Position numbers and translations under genes: made by a program. A model generated the notes under the pieces. It made no database searches. It saw only the letters and a list, made by a program, of their open reading frames with translations, and was not told the DNA's origin. Shown here one piece after another: positions 52,584 to 62,095 of a stretch of DNA of 64,000 nucleotides. The stretch comes from Limnobacter thiooxidans (GTDB taxonomy: Bacteria; Pseudomonadota; Gammaproteobacteria; Burkholderiales; Burkholderiaceae_B), in the NCBI RefSeq assembly GCF_036323495.1, contig NZ_AP028947.1, positions 1,426,001 through 1,490,000 of the forward strand. The letters run 5' to 3'. Positions within the stretch are counted from its first letter, which is position 1. Each line of letters opens with the position of its first letter.

Positions 52584-53660
52584 TTGAAAAAAGAACGGTT
52601 TCAAGGTCTTGAATTGTTGGCCACGGCAGTGGTGGTGAGTAATCAGGATGGTTTGGTGTTGTACGCCAACCTTTCCGCAGAAACCCTTCTTGAGGTTTCC
52701 ATGCGCAGCCTGGATGGACAGGCCTTTCCGGCCCTGTTTGTTGAGGCACAGGCCTTTCGGGACCTGTTGCGCAAGTCTCTGGCTGATCCCTTCGGCGTCA
52801 AGCGCCAAGTCTTTGAGTTGATCAGGCCCAGTGGTGCGTCCGAACATGTGCATGTCACCCTGTCCTGTCCGGATGGGGCCAATGGTTTCACACTGATTGA
52901 GCTTCGGGAAATCGAGCAACAACTCAAGGTGGACCGTGAAGCGCGCATGCTGGACCAATCGCTTGCCAATAAAGAACTGATCCGAAACCTCGCTCACGAA
53001 ATCAAGAATCCGCTCGGCGGAATTCGGGGTGCAGCCCAGCTGCTGGAAGTAGAGCTGCCTTCGCCAGATTTGAAGGAATACACCCAAGTCATCATCAAAG
53101 AGTCGGATCGGCTGCAAACCCTGGTAGACCGCCTGCTGGCTCCACACAGAAAGCCGCACATTGTGTCGATGATGAATATTCACGAAGTGTGCGAGCGTGT
53201 GCGTTCAGTCATCCTGGCCGAGCACCCCAAAGGTTTGAAATTTGTTCGGGATTACGACATATCCATCCCCGAGTTTCTGGGTGATCTTGAACAATTGATT
53301 CAGGCCATCCTGAATATAGTGCGCAATGCTGCACAAGCCTTGGCACCTCAAATTGAAGAAGGCACCGCGAAGATTACTTTGTGCACCAGGGTGGTGCGTC
53401 GAGTCACGGTAAATCGCAAACAACACAGGCTGGCATTAGACTTGCAAGTAATCGACAACGGTCCTGGTGTGCCTGTAGAAATCATGGAAAGAATTTTTTT
53501 CCCCCTGGTTTCTGGGCGGGAAGGGGGCAGTGGGTTGGGCCTGACCCTCGCGCAAACCTTTGTGCAACAGCACGAGGGCATTATTGAATGCAGCTCCACG
53601 CCGGGAAAAACAATTTTCAAAGTCACATTGCCGTTGCAGTTTGATCACGCTACCAACTGA
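52584..53660 (+). CDS. glnL: nitrogen regulation histidine kinase NtrB
   Basis: 358 residues, soluble. N-terminal PAS domain (about 8-110), H box with H138 in RNLAHEIKNPLGG, N box NIVRNAAQAL and G boxes IDNGPGVP and GGSGLGLTLAQ. It phosphorylates or dephosphorylates NtrC under PII control. TTG 52584 is the start; GAGGGTGA lies 3-10 nt upstream and no ATG is in frame before the PAS domain. 22 bp before glnG. Confidence 0.93.
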   Translation: MKKERFQGLELLATAVVVSNQDGLVLYANLSAETLLEVSMRSLDGQAFPALFVEAQAFRDLLRKSLADPFGVKRQVFELIRPSGASEHVHVTLSCPDGANGFTLIELREIEQQLKVDREARMLDQSLANKELIRNLAHEIKNPLGGIRGAAQLLEVELPSPDLKEYTQVIIKESDRLQTLVDRLLAPHRKPHIVSMMNIHEVCERVRSVILAEHPKGLKFVRDYDISIPEFLGDLEQLIQAILNIVRNAAQALAPQIEEGTAKITLCTRVVRRVTVNRKQHRLALDLQVIDNGPGVPVEIMERIFFPLVSGREGGSGLGLTLAQTFVQQHEGIIECSSTPGKTIFKVTLPLQFDHATN

Positions 53661-53682
53661 GCGGCTTAAGGAACAACATTTA

Positions 53683-55257
53683 ATGCGTCCAATTTGGGTT
53701 GTTGATGATGACCACTCCATTCGCTGGGTATTGCAAAAGGCAATTTCCCGCGAAGGAATACCCTGCGAAATATTTTCGTCAGCTGCCGAAGTGTTAGAAC
53801 GACTGGAAACCGAAGTGCCGCAGGTGCTGGTTTCCGACATTCGAATGCCCGGTCAAAGTGGCTTGAGCCTGCTATCCAAGGTACGCGATCTTCATCCGGA
53901 TTTGCCAGTCATCATCATGACCGCATATTCAGATTTGGATAGTGCCGTGTCTGCCTTTCAGGGCGGTGCGTTCGAGTATTTGCCCAAGCCGTTTGACATT
54001 GAAAAAGCGGTTGAGCTGATCATGCGCGCGGTTCGGGAATCGCAAACCGAGGAGTTTGTTGAAGAGGCCGAGTCCGCAGCCCCCGAAATTCTGGGGCAGG
54101 CACCCGCCATGCAGGAAGTGTTTCGCGCCATTGGTCGCCTGTCCCAGTCCAATGTCACCGTATTGATTACCGGTGAAAGTGGTGCAGGCAAGGAACTGGT
54201 TGCACGCGCCTTGCACCGTCACAGCCCTCGCGCTTCGCAGCCTTTCATCGCCCTGAATACCGCAGCCATTCCAAAGGACTTGCTGGAATCTGAACTGTTC
54301 GGTCACGAGCGTGGTTCATTCACCGGTGCCCAAGCCCTGCGGCGTGGGCGTTTTGAACAGGCTGAAAACGGCACGCTGTTTCTGGATGAAATTGGTGACA
54401 TGCCAGCCGAGTTGCAAACCCGCCTGCTTCGCGTACTTTCCGATGGACACTTTTACCGCGTGGGTGGTCAACAGCCCATCAAGGCCAATGTCCGGGTAAT
54501 CGCGGCTACGCACCAGAACCTGGACGAAAGGGTCAAGCTGGGTTTGTTTCGCGAAGACTTGTATCACCGCCTGAACGTGATCCGTTTGCGATTGCCACCC
54601 CTGCGTGAGCGCCAGGAGGACATTCCCATTCTGGCCAAGCATTTCCTGAATGTGTCTGCCCGGGAACTGGGTACCGAGACCAAGCGTTTGTCCGAGTCGG
54701 CTGTGCGCATCATTAGCGAGTTTCCTTTTCCAGGCAACGTTCGTCAGCTGGAAAACGTCTGCCGCTGGATCACCGTAATGGCTCCAGCCCAATTGGTTGA
54801 GGCCCGTGATTTGCCTCCTGAACTGAAAGCGTTTCAGTCGGGTGGAAATATGGCGCTTGAGCAAATGGCTGGCAATTCGCCAAGCCCCAACCTGTGGTTG
54901 GCTGAACCTGTGCTGCCTGCGTCTACGCCCTCAGCCCCTGTCAGTGTGTCAGCCATGTCTGCTGGCAAGTATCCTTTTGATGCCGTGCCGTCCGATCTGG
55001 CTTCAGTGCTGGCAGAACCGATCAACGCAGCGAGCTGGCTGGATTTGTTGTTCATCGAGGCCGAAAAAGCACTGGAAGGCGGCCAACCGAATGTCATGGA
55101 TGCGCTGACGGCCCAGTTTGAAACCACGATGATCCAGGCTGCCCTGAAAGCCACTCATGGCAAGCGTATCGAAGCGGCTCAGCGCTTGGGAATAGGGCGC
55201 AACACCATCACACGGAAAATCCAGGATCTGAATATTGATGTGAAAGACATTGATTGA
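53683..55257 (+). CDS. glnG: nitrogen regulation response regulator NtrC
   Basis: 524 residues. Receiver with D52 ([13 protein letters not shown]), AAA+ domain with Walker A GESGAGKE, sigma-54 loop GSFTGA, Walker [12 protein letters not shown], and a C-terminal Fis-type HTH ([19 protein letters not shown]). Between motor and HTH is a Pro/Ser/Ala-rich linker of about 60 residues (about 385-445), longer than in enterics. ATG 53683 with AAGGAAC upstream is used. It should activate glnA through the site at 50179-50195. Confidence 0.95.
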   Translation: MRPIWVVDDDHSIRWVLQKAISREGIPCEIFSSAAEVLERLETEVPQVLVSDIRMPGQSGLSLLSKVRDLHPDLPVIIMTAYSDLDSAVSAFQGGAFEYLPKPFDIEKAVELIMRAVRESQTEEFVEEAESAAPEILGQAPAMQEVFRAIGRLSQSNVTVLITGESGAGKELVARALHRHSPRASQPFIALNTAAIPKDLLESELFGHERGSFTGAQALRRGRFEQAENGTLFLDEIGDMPAELQTRLLRVLSDGHFYRVGGQQPIKANVRVIAATHQNLDERVKLGLFREDLYHRLNVIRLRLPPLRERQEDIPILAKHFLNVSARELGTETKRLSESAVRIISEFPFPGNVRQLENVCRWITVMAPAQLVEARDLPPELKAFQSGGNMALEQMAGNSPSPNLWLAEPVLPASTPSAPVSVSAMSAGKYPFDAVPSDLASVLAEPINAASWLDLLFIEAEKALEGGQPNVMDALTAQFETTMIQAALKATHGKRIEAAQRLGIGRNTITRKIQDLNIDVKDID

Positions 55258-55277
55258 GTTTTTGATCTGACGCCCAC

Positions 55278-55308
55278 AAAAAAACCTCTGCATGCAGAGG
55301 TTTTTTTT
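55278..55308. terminator. bidirectional Rho-independent terminator after glnG
   Basis: Poly-A, CCTCTGCATGCAGAGG perfect palindrome, eight T. It serves glnG and the converging chemoreceptor gene. Confidence 0.92.
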
Positions 55309-55342
55309 GTTTGAACAAACGTCACAGCTCAAATTGCAAGCA

Positions 55343-57412
55343 TCACATATTCTTGACCTGAAACTTCTTCAGGATACTCGACAGGTCAGTCGCAACTGTT
55401 TTCAAGCCCGATACTGCATTGGCTGCACGGCGGGCCATGTCCAGGTTGCCTTCCGACAATTGGGCCACCACTTCTACCTGTTGGCCGATACTTTCAGAGG
55501 CCTGATTCTGTTCAAGCAGGGCAGCGTGAATGTTTTCAACCGAGTGGGCCACTGCGGATGAATCGGCTGTGATCTGGTTCATGGCCCGGCCGGCCTGATC
55601 GACCAGCTCGACGCCTTTTTTAACGCTCAGCACAGCCATATCCATGTTGTTCACGGCAACACCTGAACTCGATTGAATCGCTTCAATCATGCCGTGAATG
55701 TCGTCAGTGGACTTGCGTGTGCGCTCCGCCAGTTTGCGTACTTCATCGGCCACCACCGAGAAACCGCGGCCCTGTTCGCCAGCACGGGCTGCTTCAATGG
55801 CTGCATTCAAGGCCAGCAGGTTGGTTTGTTCGGCAATGCCTTTGATGATCAGCGCAATTTCCGATATTTCACGCGACTGCTCACCCAGTTGTTGAATGGC
55901 CTGTGCGGTGCCCTGTACGTTTTCTGAAATCTTGTGCATTTGCTGGGTGGCGGAATTGATCGCACCCAAGCCATCGTCGGCCAATTGGCGGGCCTTGTTG
56001 CTCACTTCCTTGGCCTGGGTTGCAGACTCTCCCACACTGGAAATCGAAGAAGACATTTCCTCCACTGCTGCGGCCATTCCTGATGCTGCGTCGCTTTCCG
56101 CTGCGGCACCTTTGCTCAGTTCGTCGCTTGTTTCTACCAGGTCTTCGGAAGCCACCTGAACCTGGTCGGTGCTGCGCTTCACTGCGCCCAGGGCTTGTTC
56201 CATGCTTTCTGCCATGCGGTTCATGCTACGAGCCAGCAAGCTGATTTCGTTGCGAGTGGGCACATTACCCAGCGTCACCTCATCCGCCGCGCGGGCAGTC
56301 ATGTCGCCGTTGCCCAGTTTCAATGCCAATGCGGTCAAGCCTTTTGTAGAACTGGTCAAGCGACCAGTGACCCAAAACAGGATCAAGGCAATGGCCGCAG
56401 TTGCAATCAGACCCATCACGACCATCAGCGTGGTCATGGAATAGATGCTGCTGAACACCTCAGAGGTGCGGGCGGGTGCAATGATGGTTGCACCGCCCCA
56501 TTGCGGCACCTTGCTGAATGCGACAAATTCGGTGTGTTGTTCGCCCGTTGCGGGTTCGGTCCAGCTGACTTGTGTCATGCCCGAGTCTTCCTTGCTGATT
56601 GTGTCCAGCAGGGTTTGCAGGTCGGGCTGGCTTGCAGCCAGTTCCTTGAACTCATCGCCCTTGAGCGTGGGGTGGATCATCACTTTGTTGCTGGCCGCGC
56701 CCTTGGTGTACAGCACATAAGGCACGCCAGTTTCACCGATGCGTGTATTCAACACGGCATTTTGAACATCACCAAACAGTTGGGTCATGTCAAAGCCGAT
56801 GAACAGGATCAAATCGTGCTTGCCATCGCTGCTTTTGATGGGCAGGTATTTCGACATGTAGCGTTTGCCAAACAACAGGGCCTCGCCCACATAGGTTTCA
56901 CCCTGAATGACCTTGGCATATCCAGGGTGGTTTCGGTCAAGCTTGGTTCCTACCGCACGGTCACCGTTCTCTTTTTTCAAGCTGGTTGAAATTCGCAGGT
57001 AATCGTCGCCGGTGCGCACGAACACGGTGGCTACACCGCCGGTCACGCGTGTGAAGTTGTCAGCAATTGCAAAATTGCCAGTGACAGGACTCGAGTTCAG
57101 CGTGACCAATGGCCCTTGTACTTCCGCATTGATTGAAATCATTTGCGAGGGATCAACAACCAGTTCACCTTTGAACTGTTTTTCAAACAAATCTGCAAGC
57201 TGGGTGGCTGAGTTTTCTGAAAGTTTGTAGGCAATTTCCATGGTTTGCCGCAAACCTTCAGCTTGTGTGGATACCGCGCGTTCAGTACGCTGTGTGGCTG
57301 CCTTGAAGGTAGACCAAGCCGTAATACCGACCAGGCTTAAAACAATCAAAGCCACAAGGGCAGCGCTGGTAAAACTGATCTGTTTGGCCAGGGGCAGGGT
57401 TTTGAGGTTCAT
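55343..57412 (-). CDS. methyl-accepting chemotaxis protein with Cache sensor
   Basis: 689 residues. TM1 [21 protein letters not shown], a periplasmic Cache_3-type domain of about 290 residues, TM2 [26 protein letters not shown], then a long cytoplasmic coil. The hairpin tip is [20 protein letters not shown], the CheA/CheW contact of all MCPs. There is no C-terminal NWETF-type CheR tether. The ATG at 57412 is used, not one ten codons earlier. Orphan gene: no other chemotaxis genes in the window. Confidence 0.93.
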   Translation of the reverse strand: MNLKTLPLAKQISFTSAALVALIVLSLVGITAWSTFKAATQRTERAVSTQAEGLRQTMEIAYKLSENSATQLADLFEKQFKGELVVDPSQMISINAEVQGPLVTLNSSPVTGNFAIADNFTRVTGGVATVFVRTGDDYLRISTSLKKENGDRAVGTKLDRNHPGYAKVIQGETYVGEALLFGKRYMSKYLPIKSSDGKHDLILFIGFDMTQLFGDVQNAVLNTRIGETGVPYVLYTKGAASNKVMIHPTLKGDEFKELAASQPDLQTLLDTISKEDSGMTQVSWTEPATGEQHTEFVAFSKVPQWGGATIIAPARTSEVFSSIYSMTTLMVVMGLIATAAIALILFWVTGRLTSSTKGLTALALKLGNGDMTARAADEVTLGNVPTRNEISLLARSMNRMAESMEQALGAVKRSTDQVQVASEDLVETSDELSKGAAAESDAASGMAAAVEEMSSSISSVGESATQAKEVSNKARQLADDGLGAINSATQQMHKISENVQGTAQAIQQLGEQSREISEIALIIKGIAEQTNLLALNAAIEAARAGEQGRGFSVVADEVRKLAERTRKSTDDIHGMIEAIQSSSGVAVNNMDMAVLSVKKGVELVDQAGRAMNQITADSSAVAHSVENIHAALLEQNQASESIGQQVEVVAQLSEGNLDMARRAANAVSGLKTVATDLSSILKKFQVKNM

Positions 57413-57551
57413 GGTTAGCAGCTGAAGTGTGATGAAGGACAATTTCGATCATCGCATCGTCTCCCCCAACTTAATTGGCCAATTAGAGGGGTAATTCACC
57501 CTATTTCAAGGGCGTGTGACCATTCCTGCTGTGGAAGAAGTGGTCACCGCT

Positions 57552-58382
57552 TTAAAGGGACAGTGTTGCAACAGCAGGCGCGTGGTCAGAAGGCTTTTCC
57601 CATTTGCGGGGAACGCGGTCAATCACGCTGGCGGTGCATTGTGCAGCCAGTGGTGAAGACAGCAACACATGATCAATACGCAAGCCCTTGTTTTTCTGAA
57701 AGCCCAGCATGCGGTAATCCCACCAGGAATAGGTTTTCTCGGGTTGTTCGAACAGCCTGAAGCTGTCAGTCAAACCCAAACCCAACAAAGTGTTGAAACG
57801 GCTGCGCTCGTCTTCTGAACACAGCACCTGGCCTGCCCAGGCTTTGGGGTCGTGCACATCGCGGTCATCTGGGGCGATGTTGTAGTCACCGACCAGTGCC
57901 AGCTTTGGGTATTGGGCAAGCCAGCCTTGGCAGTCTTTCAGCAAGGCATCCAACCAGGCTTTCTTGTATTCAAACTTGTCTGAACCCACCTCTGAACCAT
58001 TGACCACGTAGGCGCTGATGAAGCGCAATTCGCCAAACGTGGCGGCAATGACCCGTTTTTGCTCGTCGGGAAAGCTGGGCAGGTTGACCTGCACGTCCAC
58101 CGGCACGGGCATGGTGGCTTTTTTGTAAAGAATTGCTACACCGTTGTAGGTTTTTTGACCAGCAAACACGGCGCCATACCCTGCAGCTTCAAGTTCGGCC
58201 AGCGGAAAATTTTCATCGGTCAGCTTCAATTCCTGCAACCCGAGCAAATCGACCGGGTTGGTTTCAAGCCATTGCAGCAGGTGGGGCAAGCGCACCTTGA
58301 GTGAATTCACATTCCAGGTGGCCAGCTGAATCGAATGACCAGCCGATGTGTCCATGGTGGAGGTGTCGAGAACTGCGTTCAT
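57552..58382 (-). CDS. xth: exodeoxyribonuclease III / AP endonuclease
   Basis: Cuts DNA at abasic sites and removes 3' blocks. 276 residues. ATWNVNSLKVRLPHL, the metal Glu in LLGLQELKLTDENFP, GDYNIAPDDRDVHDP and the catalytic RIDHVLLS and SDHAPAVATL are intact. The ATG shares one base with the prlC stop (TGATG), so translation is coupled. The pairing with a peptidase gene is positional only. Confidence 0.93.
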   Translation of the reverse strand: MNAVLDTSTMDTSAGHSIQLATWNVNSLKVRLPHLLQWLETNPVDLLGLQELKLTDENFPLAELEAAGYGAVFAGQKTYNGVAILYKKATMPVPVDVQVNLPSFPDEQKRVIAATFGELRFISAYVVNGSEVGSDKFEYKKAWLDALLKDCQGWLAQYPKLALVGDYNIAPDDRDVHDPKAWAGQVLCSEDERSRFNTLLGLGLTDSFRLFEQPEKTYSWWDYRMLGFQKNKGLRIDHVLLSSPLAAQCTASVIDRVPRKWEKPSDHAPAVATLSL

Positions 58383-60451
58383 CAAGCCGCCTGCCGGTTG
58401 TCGACCATGCCGGTATGGCGAAGCAGGGCGTCCATACTGGGTTCGCGTCCGCGGAAGGCTTTGAATGATTCTGCAGCGGGGCGGCTGCCGCCCACAGACA
58501 GAATTTCTTCCAGAAACTTGCGACCGGTTTCAGGGCTGACCACACCGTTTTCTTCAAACATGGCAAACGCGTCGGCTGACAACACTTCTGCCCATTTGTA
58601 GCTGTAGTACCCAGCAGCATATCCACCCGCAAAAATGTGGCTGAACGAGTTGGGAAAGCGGTTGTAGGCGGGTGGCACCATCACTGCCACTTCCTTGCGA
58701 ACCTGGGCCAGCAGGTCGAGCATGTCGCGTTCGCCGTGTGGATCAAATTCCGTGTGTACCAACATATCGAACAGCGAGAATTCAACCTGGCGCAGGGTTT
58801 GCAAACCGCTCTGGAAATTCTTGGCGGCCACCATTTTGTCAAAGAGAGCTTTTGGCATGGGCTCGCCCGTGGTTTCGTGCGCGGTCAGTGATTCCACCAC
58901 ACTCCATTCCCAGGCAAAGTTTTCCATGAACTGGGAGGGCAATTCCACGGCATCCCATTCGACACCGTTGATGCCTGCAACATCCAGTTCGTCAATGCGG
59001 GTCAGCATGTGGTGAATGCCATGTCCAAATTCGTGGAACAGCGTTTGCACATCGTCGTGCGACAATTGCGCGGCCTTGCCTGCAGCGGGTTTTGTGTAGT
59101 TGCAGGTCAGGTAGGCCACGGGGGTCTGCACACCTTGCTCGGTGCGCTTGCGCCCACGGGCGTCGTCCATCCAGGCACCGGAGCGTTTGCTGGCACGGGC
59201 ATAGGGGTCGAGGTAGAAGTGTGCAATGGCTTTGCCGTCCTTCTGCACCTCGAAGAAGCGCACATCGGCGTGCCATTTGTCGGCCTCAGCCTTCACGATA
59301 TTCACGCTGAACAGTTTTTCTGTCAGCTTGAACAGGCCATCCAGCACGCGGTCTTCCTGGAAATACTGGCGCACTTCCAGGTCGCTGAAGGCGTATTTCT
59401 TTTCCTTGAGCTTTTCTGAAACGTAACTGATGTCCCAGCTTTGGAGGTCTTCCTGGCCCAGTTCGGATTTTGCGAATTCACGAATTTCTTCCAGGTCGCG
59501 AAGGGCGAATGGCTTTGCTTTTACGGCCAGTTCTCGCAGGAAGCTGATCACTTCATCGGGAGTATCAGCCATTTTCGGTACCAGGCTCAGCTCGCCAAAA
59601 CTGGCATATCCCAGCATCTGGGCTTCTTCCTTGCGCAATTGCAGCAGTTCGCGAATCAATGCGGTGTTGTCGAGTTCGGCCGGGCCAAACTCGGATGCGC
59701 GTTTGGCATAAGCTTCATAGAGCGTTTCACGCAGTTCGCGTTTGTCTGCGTACTGAAGCACAGGAAAATAGGATGGAAACTGCAGGGTGAATTTGTAGCC
59801 TTCCTTGTTTTCGGATTTGGCCAATTCCTCTGCAGCCTGCACTGCGTATTCAGGAATACCCGCCAGGTCGGCTTTGTCGGTTACGATCAGTTCAAAGGCA
59901 CTTGTGGCATCGAGCACGTTTTCAGAAAACTTGGCCGTGATGGCAGCCTGTCGATCCTGTATTTCAGCGTAACGCGGTTTTTGTTCCGCAGGCAGTTCTG
60001 CGCCACCCAGCTTGAAGCCACGGATGGAGTTGGCCAATACTTTCAAGCGCGCAGGGGTGAAACCTTTCGCTGCTTCGCTTTGTTCAACAGCTTTGTAAAT
60101 GGCGTACAGGCGCTCGTCCTGCCCAACCATGGTCCAGAATTCCGTGGTTTTGGGCAGGCAGGCGTTGTAAGCCGCACGCAATTCCTCAGTGTCAGCCACT
60201 GAATGCAGGTGCCCGACCACGCCCCATGCGCGGCTTAGTTGCTCGCAGACTGAATCCAGCGGCAGCAGTGTGTTGTCCCAAGTAGCTTGTTCAGGTGCGG
60301 TGCTGGCCGTGATTTCAAGCTGTTGTTTGGCCGCTGCCAGCAATGCATCAATTGCGGGTTCCACGTGCTCGGTCTTGATGTCTGAAAACCGGGGCAGTCC
60401 GGAAAAGTCGAGGAGGGGGTTGTTCGCACTCGTGCTGATGTCTTGGCTCAT
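58382..60451 (-). CDS. prlC: oligopeptidase A, M3 metallopeptidase
   Basis: 689 residues, the size of E. coli PrlC. Zinc motif HEFGH in LFHEFGHGIHHML, the third ligand in the ENFAWEW region, and QAEFSLFDML-type QVEFSLFDMLVH. A cytoplasmic oligopeptidase for signal peptide and peptide turnover. Upstream neighbour folD is 38 bp away on the same strand. Confidence 0.95.
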   Translation of the reverse strand: MSQDISTSANNPLLDFSGLPRFSDIKTEHVEPAIDALLAAAKQQLEITASTAPEQATWDNTLLPLDSVCEQLSRAWGVVGHLHSVADTEELRAAYNACLPKTTEFWTMVGQDERLYAIYKAVEQSEAAKGFTPARLKVLANSIRGFKLGGAELPAEQKPRYAEIQDRQAAITAKFSENVLDATSAFELIVTDKADLAGIPEYAVQAAEELAKSENKEGYKFTLQFPSYFPVLQYADKRELRETLYEAYAKRASEFGPAELDNTALIRELLQLRKEEAQMLGYASFGELSLVPKMADTPDEVISFLRELAVKAKPFALRDLEEIREFAKSELGQEDLQSWDISYVSEKLKEKKYAFSDLEVRQYFQEDRVLDGLFKLTEKLFSVNIVKAEADKWHADVRFFEVQKDGKAIAHFYLDPYARASKRSGAWMDDARGRKRTEQGVQTPVAYLTCNYTKPAAGKAAQLSHDDVQTLFHEFGHGIHHMLTRIDELDVAGINGVEWDAVELPSQFMENFAWEWSVVESLTAHETTGEPMPKALFDKMVAAKNFQSGLQTLRQVEFSLFDMLVHTEFDPHGERDMLDLLAQVRKEVAVMVPPAYNRFPNSFSHIFAGGYAAGYYSYKWAEVLSADAFAMFEENGVVSPETGRKFLEEILSVGGSRPAAESFKAFRGREPSMDALLRHTGMVDNRQAA

Positions 60452-60489
60452 GGTCTTGGGTCCTGCTAAAAAATTCTTAATGGCTGCGC

Positions 60490-61338
60490 TTAAATACTAC
60501 GTTCTACGGCTTCAATGGTGTTCTGCAGCAGCATGGTGATGGTCATGGGACCAACGCCACCGGGCACGGGGGTAATCCAGCCAGCTACTTCACTGGCAGA
60601 TTCAAAGTCGACATCGCCGCACAACTTGCCGTCTGGCAGGCGGTTGATGCCCACGTCGATCACCACCGCGCCGGGTTTGATCATGTCACCAGTAATCATA
60701 TTGGGACGACCTACCGCAACTACAAGTACGTCCGCGCGCAAACAATGCGATTTCAGGTCTTTGGTTTTGCTGTTGCACAGGGTAACCGTGGCACCCTGTT
60801 GCAACAACAGCATGGCTTGGGGCTTGCCCACAATATTGCTGGCGCCTATGACAACCGCTTCCGCACCACGCAAGTCAATGCCCGTCAATTCCAGCATTTT
60901 CATGACCCCGTAAGGGGTGCACGGGCGAAACAGGGGTTTGCCGGTCATCAACAAACCGGCATTGCTGATGTGAAAACCGTCCACATCCTTTTCTGCGCTG
61001 ATAGACTCAATCACCAGGTGAGAATCCAGGTGCCGGGGCAATGGAAGCTGAACCAGAATGCCGTGGATCGTTGGGTCGGCATTCAATTGCTCCACCAGGC
61101 CAACCAGTGCATCCTGGCTGGTGTTTTCGGGCATGCGGTGCATTACCGATTTGAACCCGGCCTTTTCGCAGGCCGACACTTTGTTGCGAACATACACTTG
61201 TGAGGCTGGGTCTTCGCCCACCAGTACAACAGCCAAGCCCGGCTGGTGTCCCTGTGCGGTCAATTCGGCAGCGCGGGTTGCAATGGTTTCTCGAATGGAA
61301 GCGGCCAGTTCAGTGCCGCTGATGATTTGTGCAGACAT
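60490..61338 (-). CDS. folD: methylenetetrahydrofolate dehydrogenase/cyclohydrolase
   Basis: A bifunctional one-carbon enzyme, 282 residues. The catalytic Lys region [42 protein letters not shown], and the NADP site [21 protein letters not shown], ending [17 protein letters not shown]. Normal length and all motifs present. It lies between prlC and a FixJ-type regulator, all on the minus strand. Confidence 0.96.
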   Translation of the reverse strand: MSAQIISGTELAASIRETIATRAAELTAQGHQPGLAVVLVGEDPASQVYVRNKVSACEKAGFKSVMHRMPENTSQDALVGLVEQLNADPTIHGILVQLPLPRHLDSHLVIESISAEKDVDGFHISNAGLLMTGKPLFRPCTPYGVMKMLELTGIDLRGAEAVVIGASNIVGKPQAMLLLQQGATVTLCNSKTKDLKSHCLRADVLVVAVGRPNMITGDMIKPGAVVIDVGINRLPDGKLCGDVDFESASEVAGWITPVPGGVGPMTITMLLQNTIEAVERSI

Positions 61339-61422
61339 GTCGGAATGTTTTCTTTAATAGAGGGTGTTCGGTGGTGTTGGGGTCGACAAGGCCTGCAGTG
61401 CAGACCCTGTCAGGCAAGGTGG

Positions 61423-62070
61423 TTAAGACTGGGCCATTTCCGGTGACTTTCTCAATGCGATTTTAAGCAGATCGGCCACGGTGGTGACTTGCAGTTTGTC
61501 CATGATGTTGGCGCGGTGGGCTTCCACGGTCTTGATGCTGATGTTCAGGTCGTCGGCGATCTGCTTGTTCAGCCTGCCTGATACGATTCGCTCAAGCACC
61601 TGCAATTCACGCGTGGTCAATCTGGAGTAGAGCTTGTTGATCTGTTCATCCAGCTTGGAGGCGTGTGCCAGACCATGTGCAAGTTGCATGTGCTGTTGGA
61701 TTAGTTCCTTGATCTTGGTTTCATCAAACGGCTTTTCCAGAAAGTCCACGGCCCCGTTTTTCATGGTTTCCACCGCCAGGGTGACGTCGCCATGCCCGGT
61801 AATGAACACGATAGGGATTGGAATTCCGCGTTCGTTAAGAATCTTCTGTACTTCTATGCCTGACATTTTCGGCATGCGAATGTCCAGCAACAACACGCCA
61901 GGCTGGGGCCATTGCAGTTGGCTCAGGAACAGTTCGGGGTCCTCAAAAGTCTTGACCTGGTAGCCTTCTGTCTCGATCAGCCATTGCAGGGAGTCCCGCA
62001 CCGCCTCGTCGTCATCCACAATGAACACGGTTTCGGGCATTTCTGTGGGTCGGGGTTGCGTGTGCAGCAT
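61423..62070 (-). CDS. FixJ/NarL family response regulator
   Basis: 215 residues. Receiver with D63 (VLLLDIRMPKMSG), FITGHGDVTLAVETMKNGAVDFLEKPF as in FixJ/TodT, and a LuxR-type HTH (LTTRELQVLERIVSGRLNKQIADDLNISIKTVE split across about 33 residues). ATG 62070 has GGATGAAAG upstream; an ATG 10 codons later lacks one. 25 bp downstream of the PAS kinase, its certain partner. Confidence 0.92.
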   Translation of the reverse strand: MLHTQPRPTEMPETVFIVDDDEAVRDSLQWLIETEGYQVKTFEDPELFLSQLQWPQPGVLLLDIRMPKMSGIEVQKILNERGIPIPIVFITGHGDVTLAVETMKNGAVDFLEKPFDETKIKELIQQHMQLAHGLAHASKLDEQINKLYSRLTTRELQVLERIVSGRLNKQIADDLNISIKTVEAHRANIMDKLQVTTVADLLKIALRKSPEMAQS

Positions 62071-62095
62071 TGGCTTTCATCCATAACAAAACAGT

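Noticed and set aside
59441-60202. 253-residue plus-strand frame
   Set aside because: Complete antisense of prlC, whose zinc motif and full length are clear.
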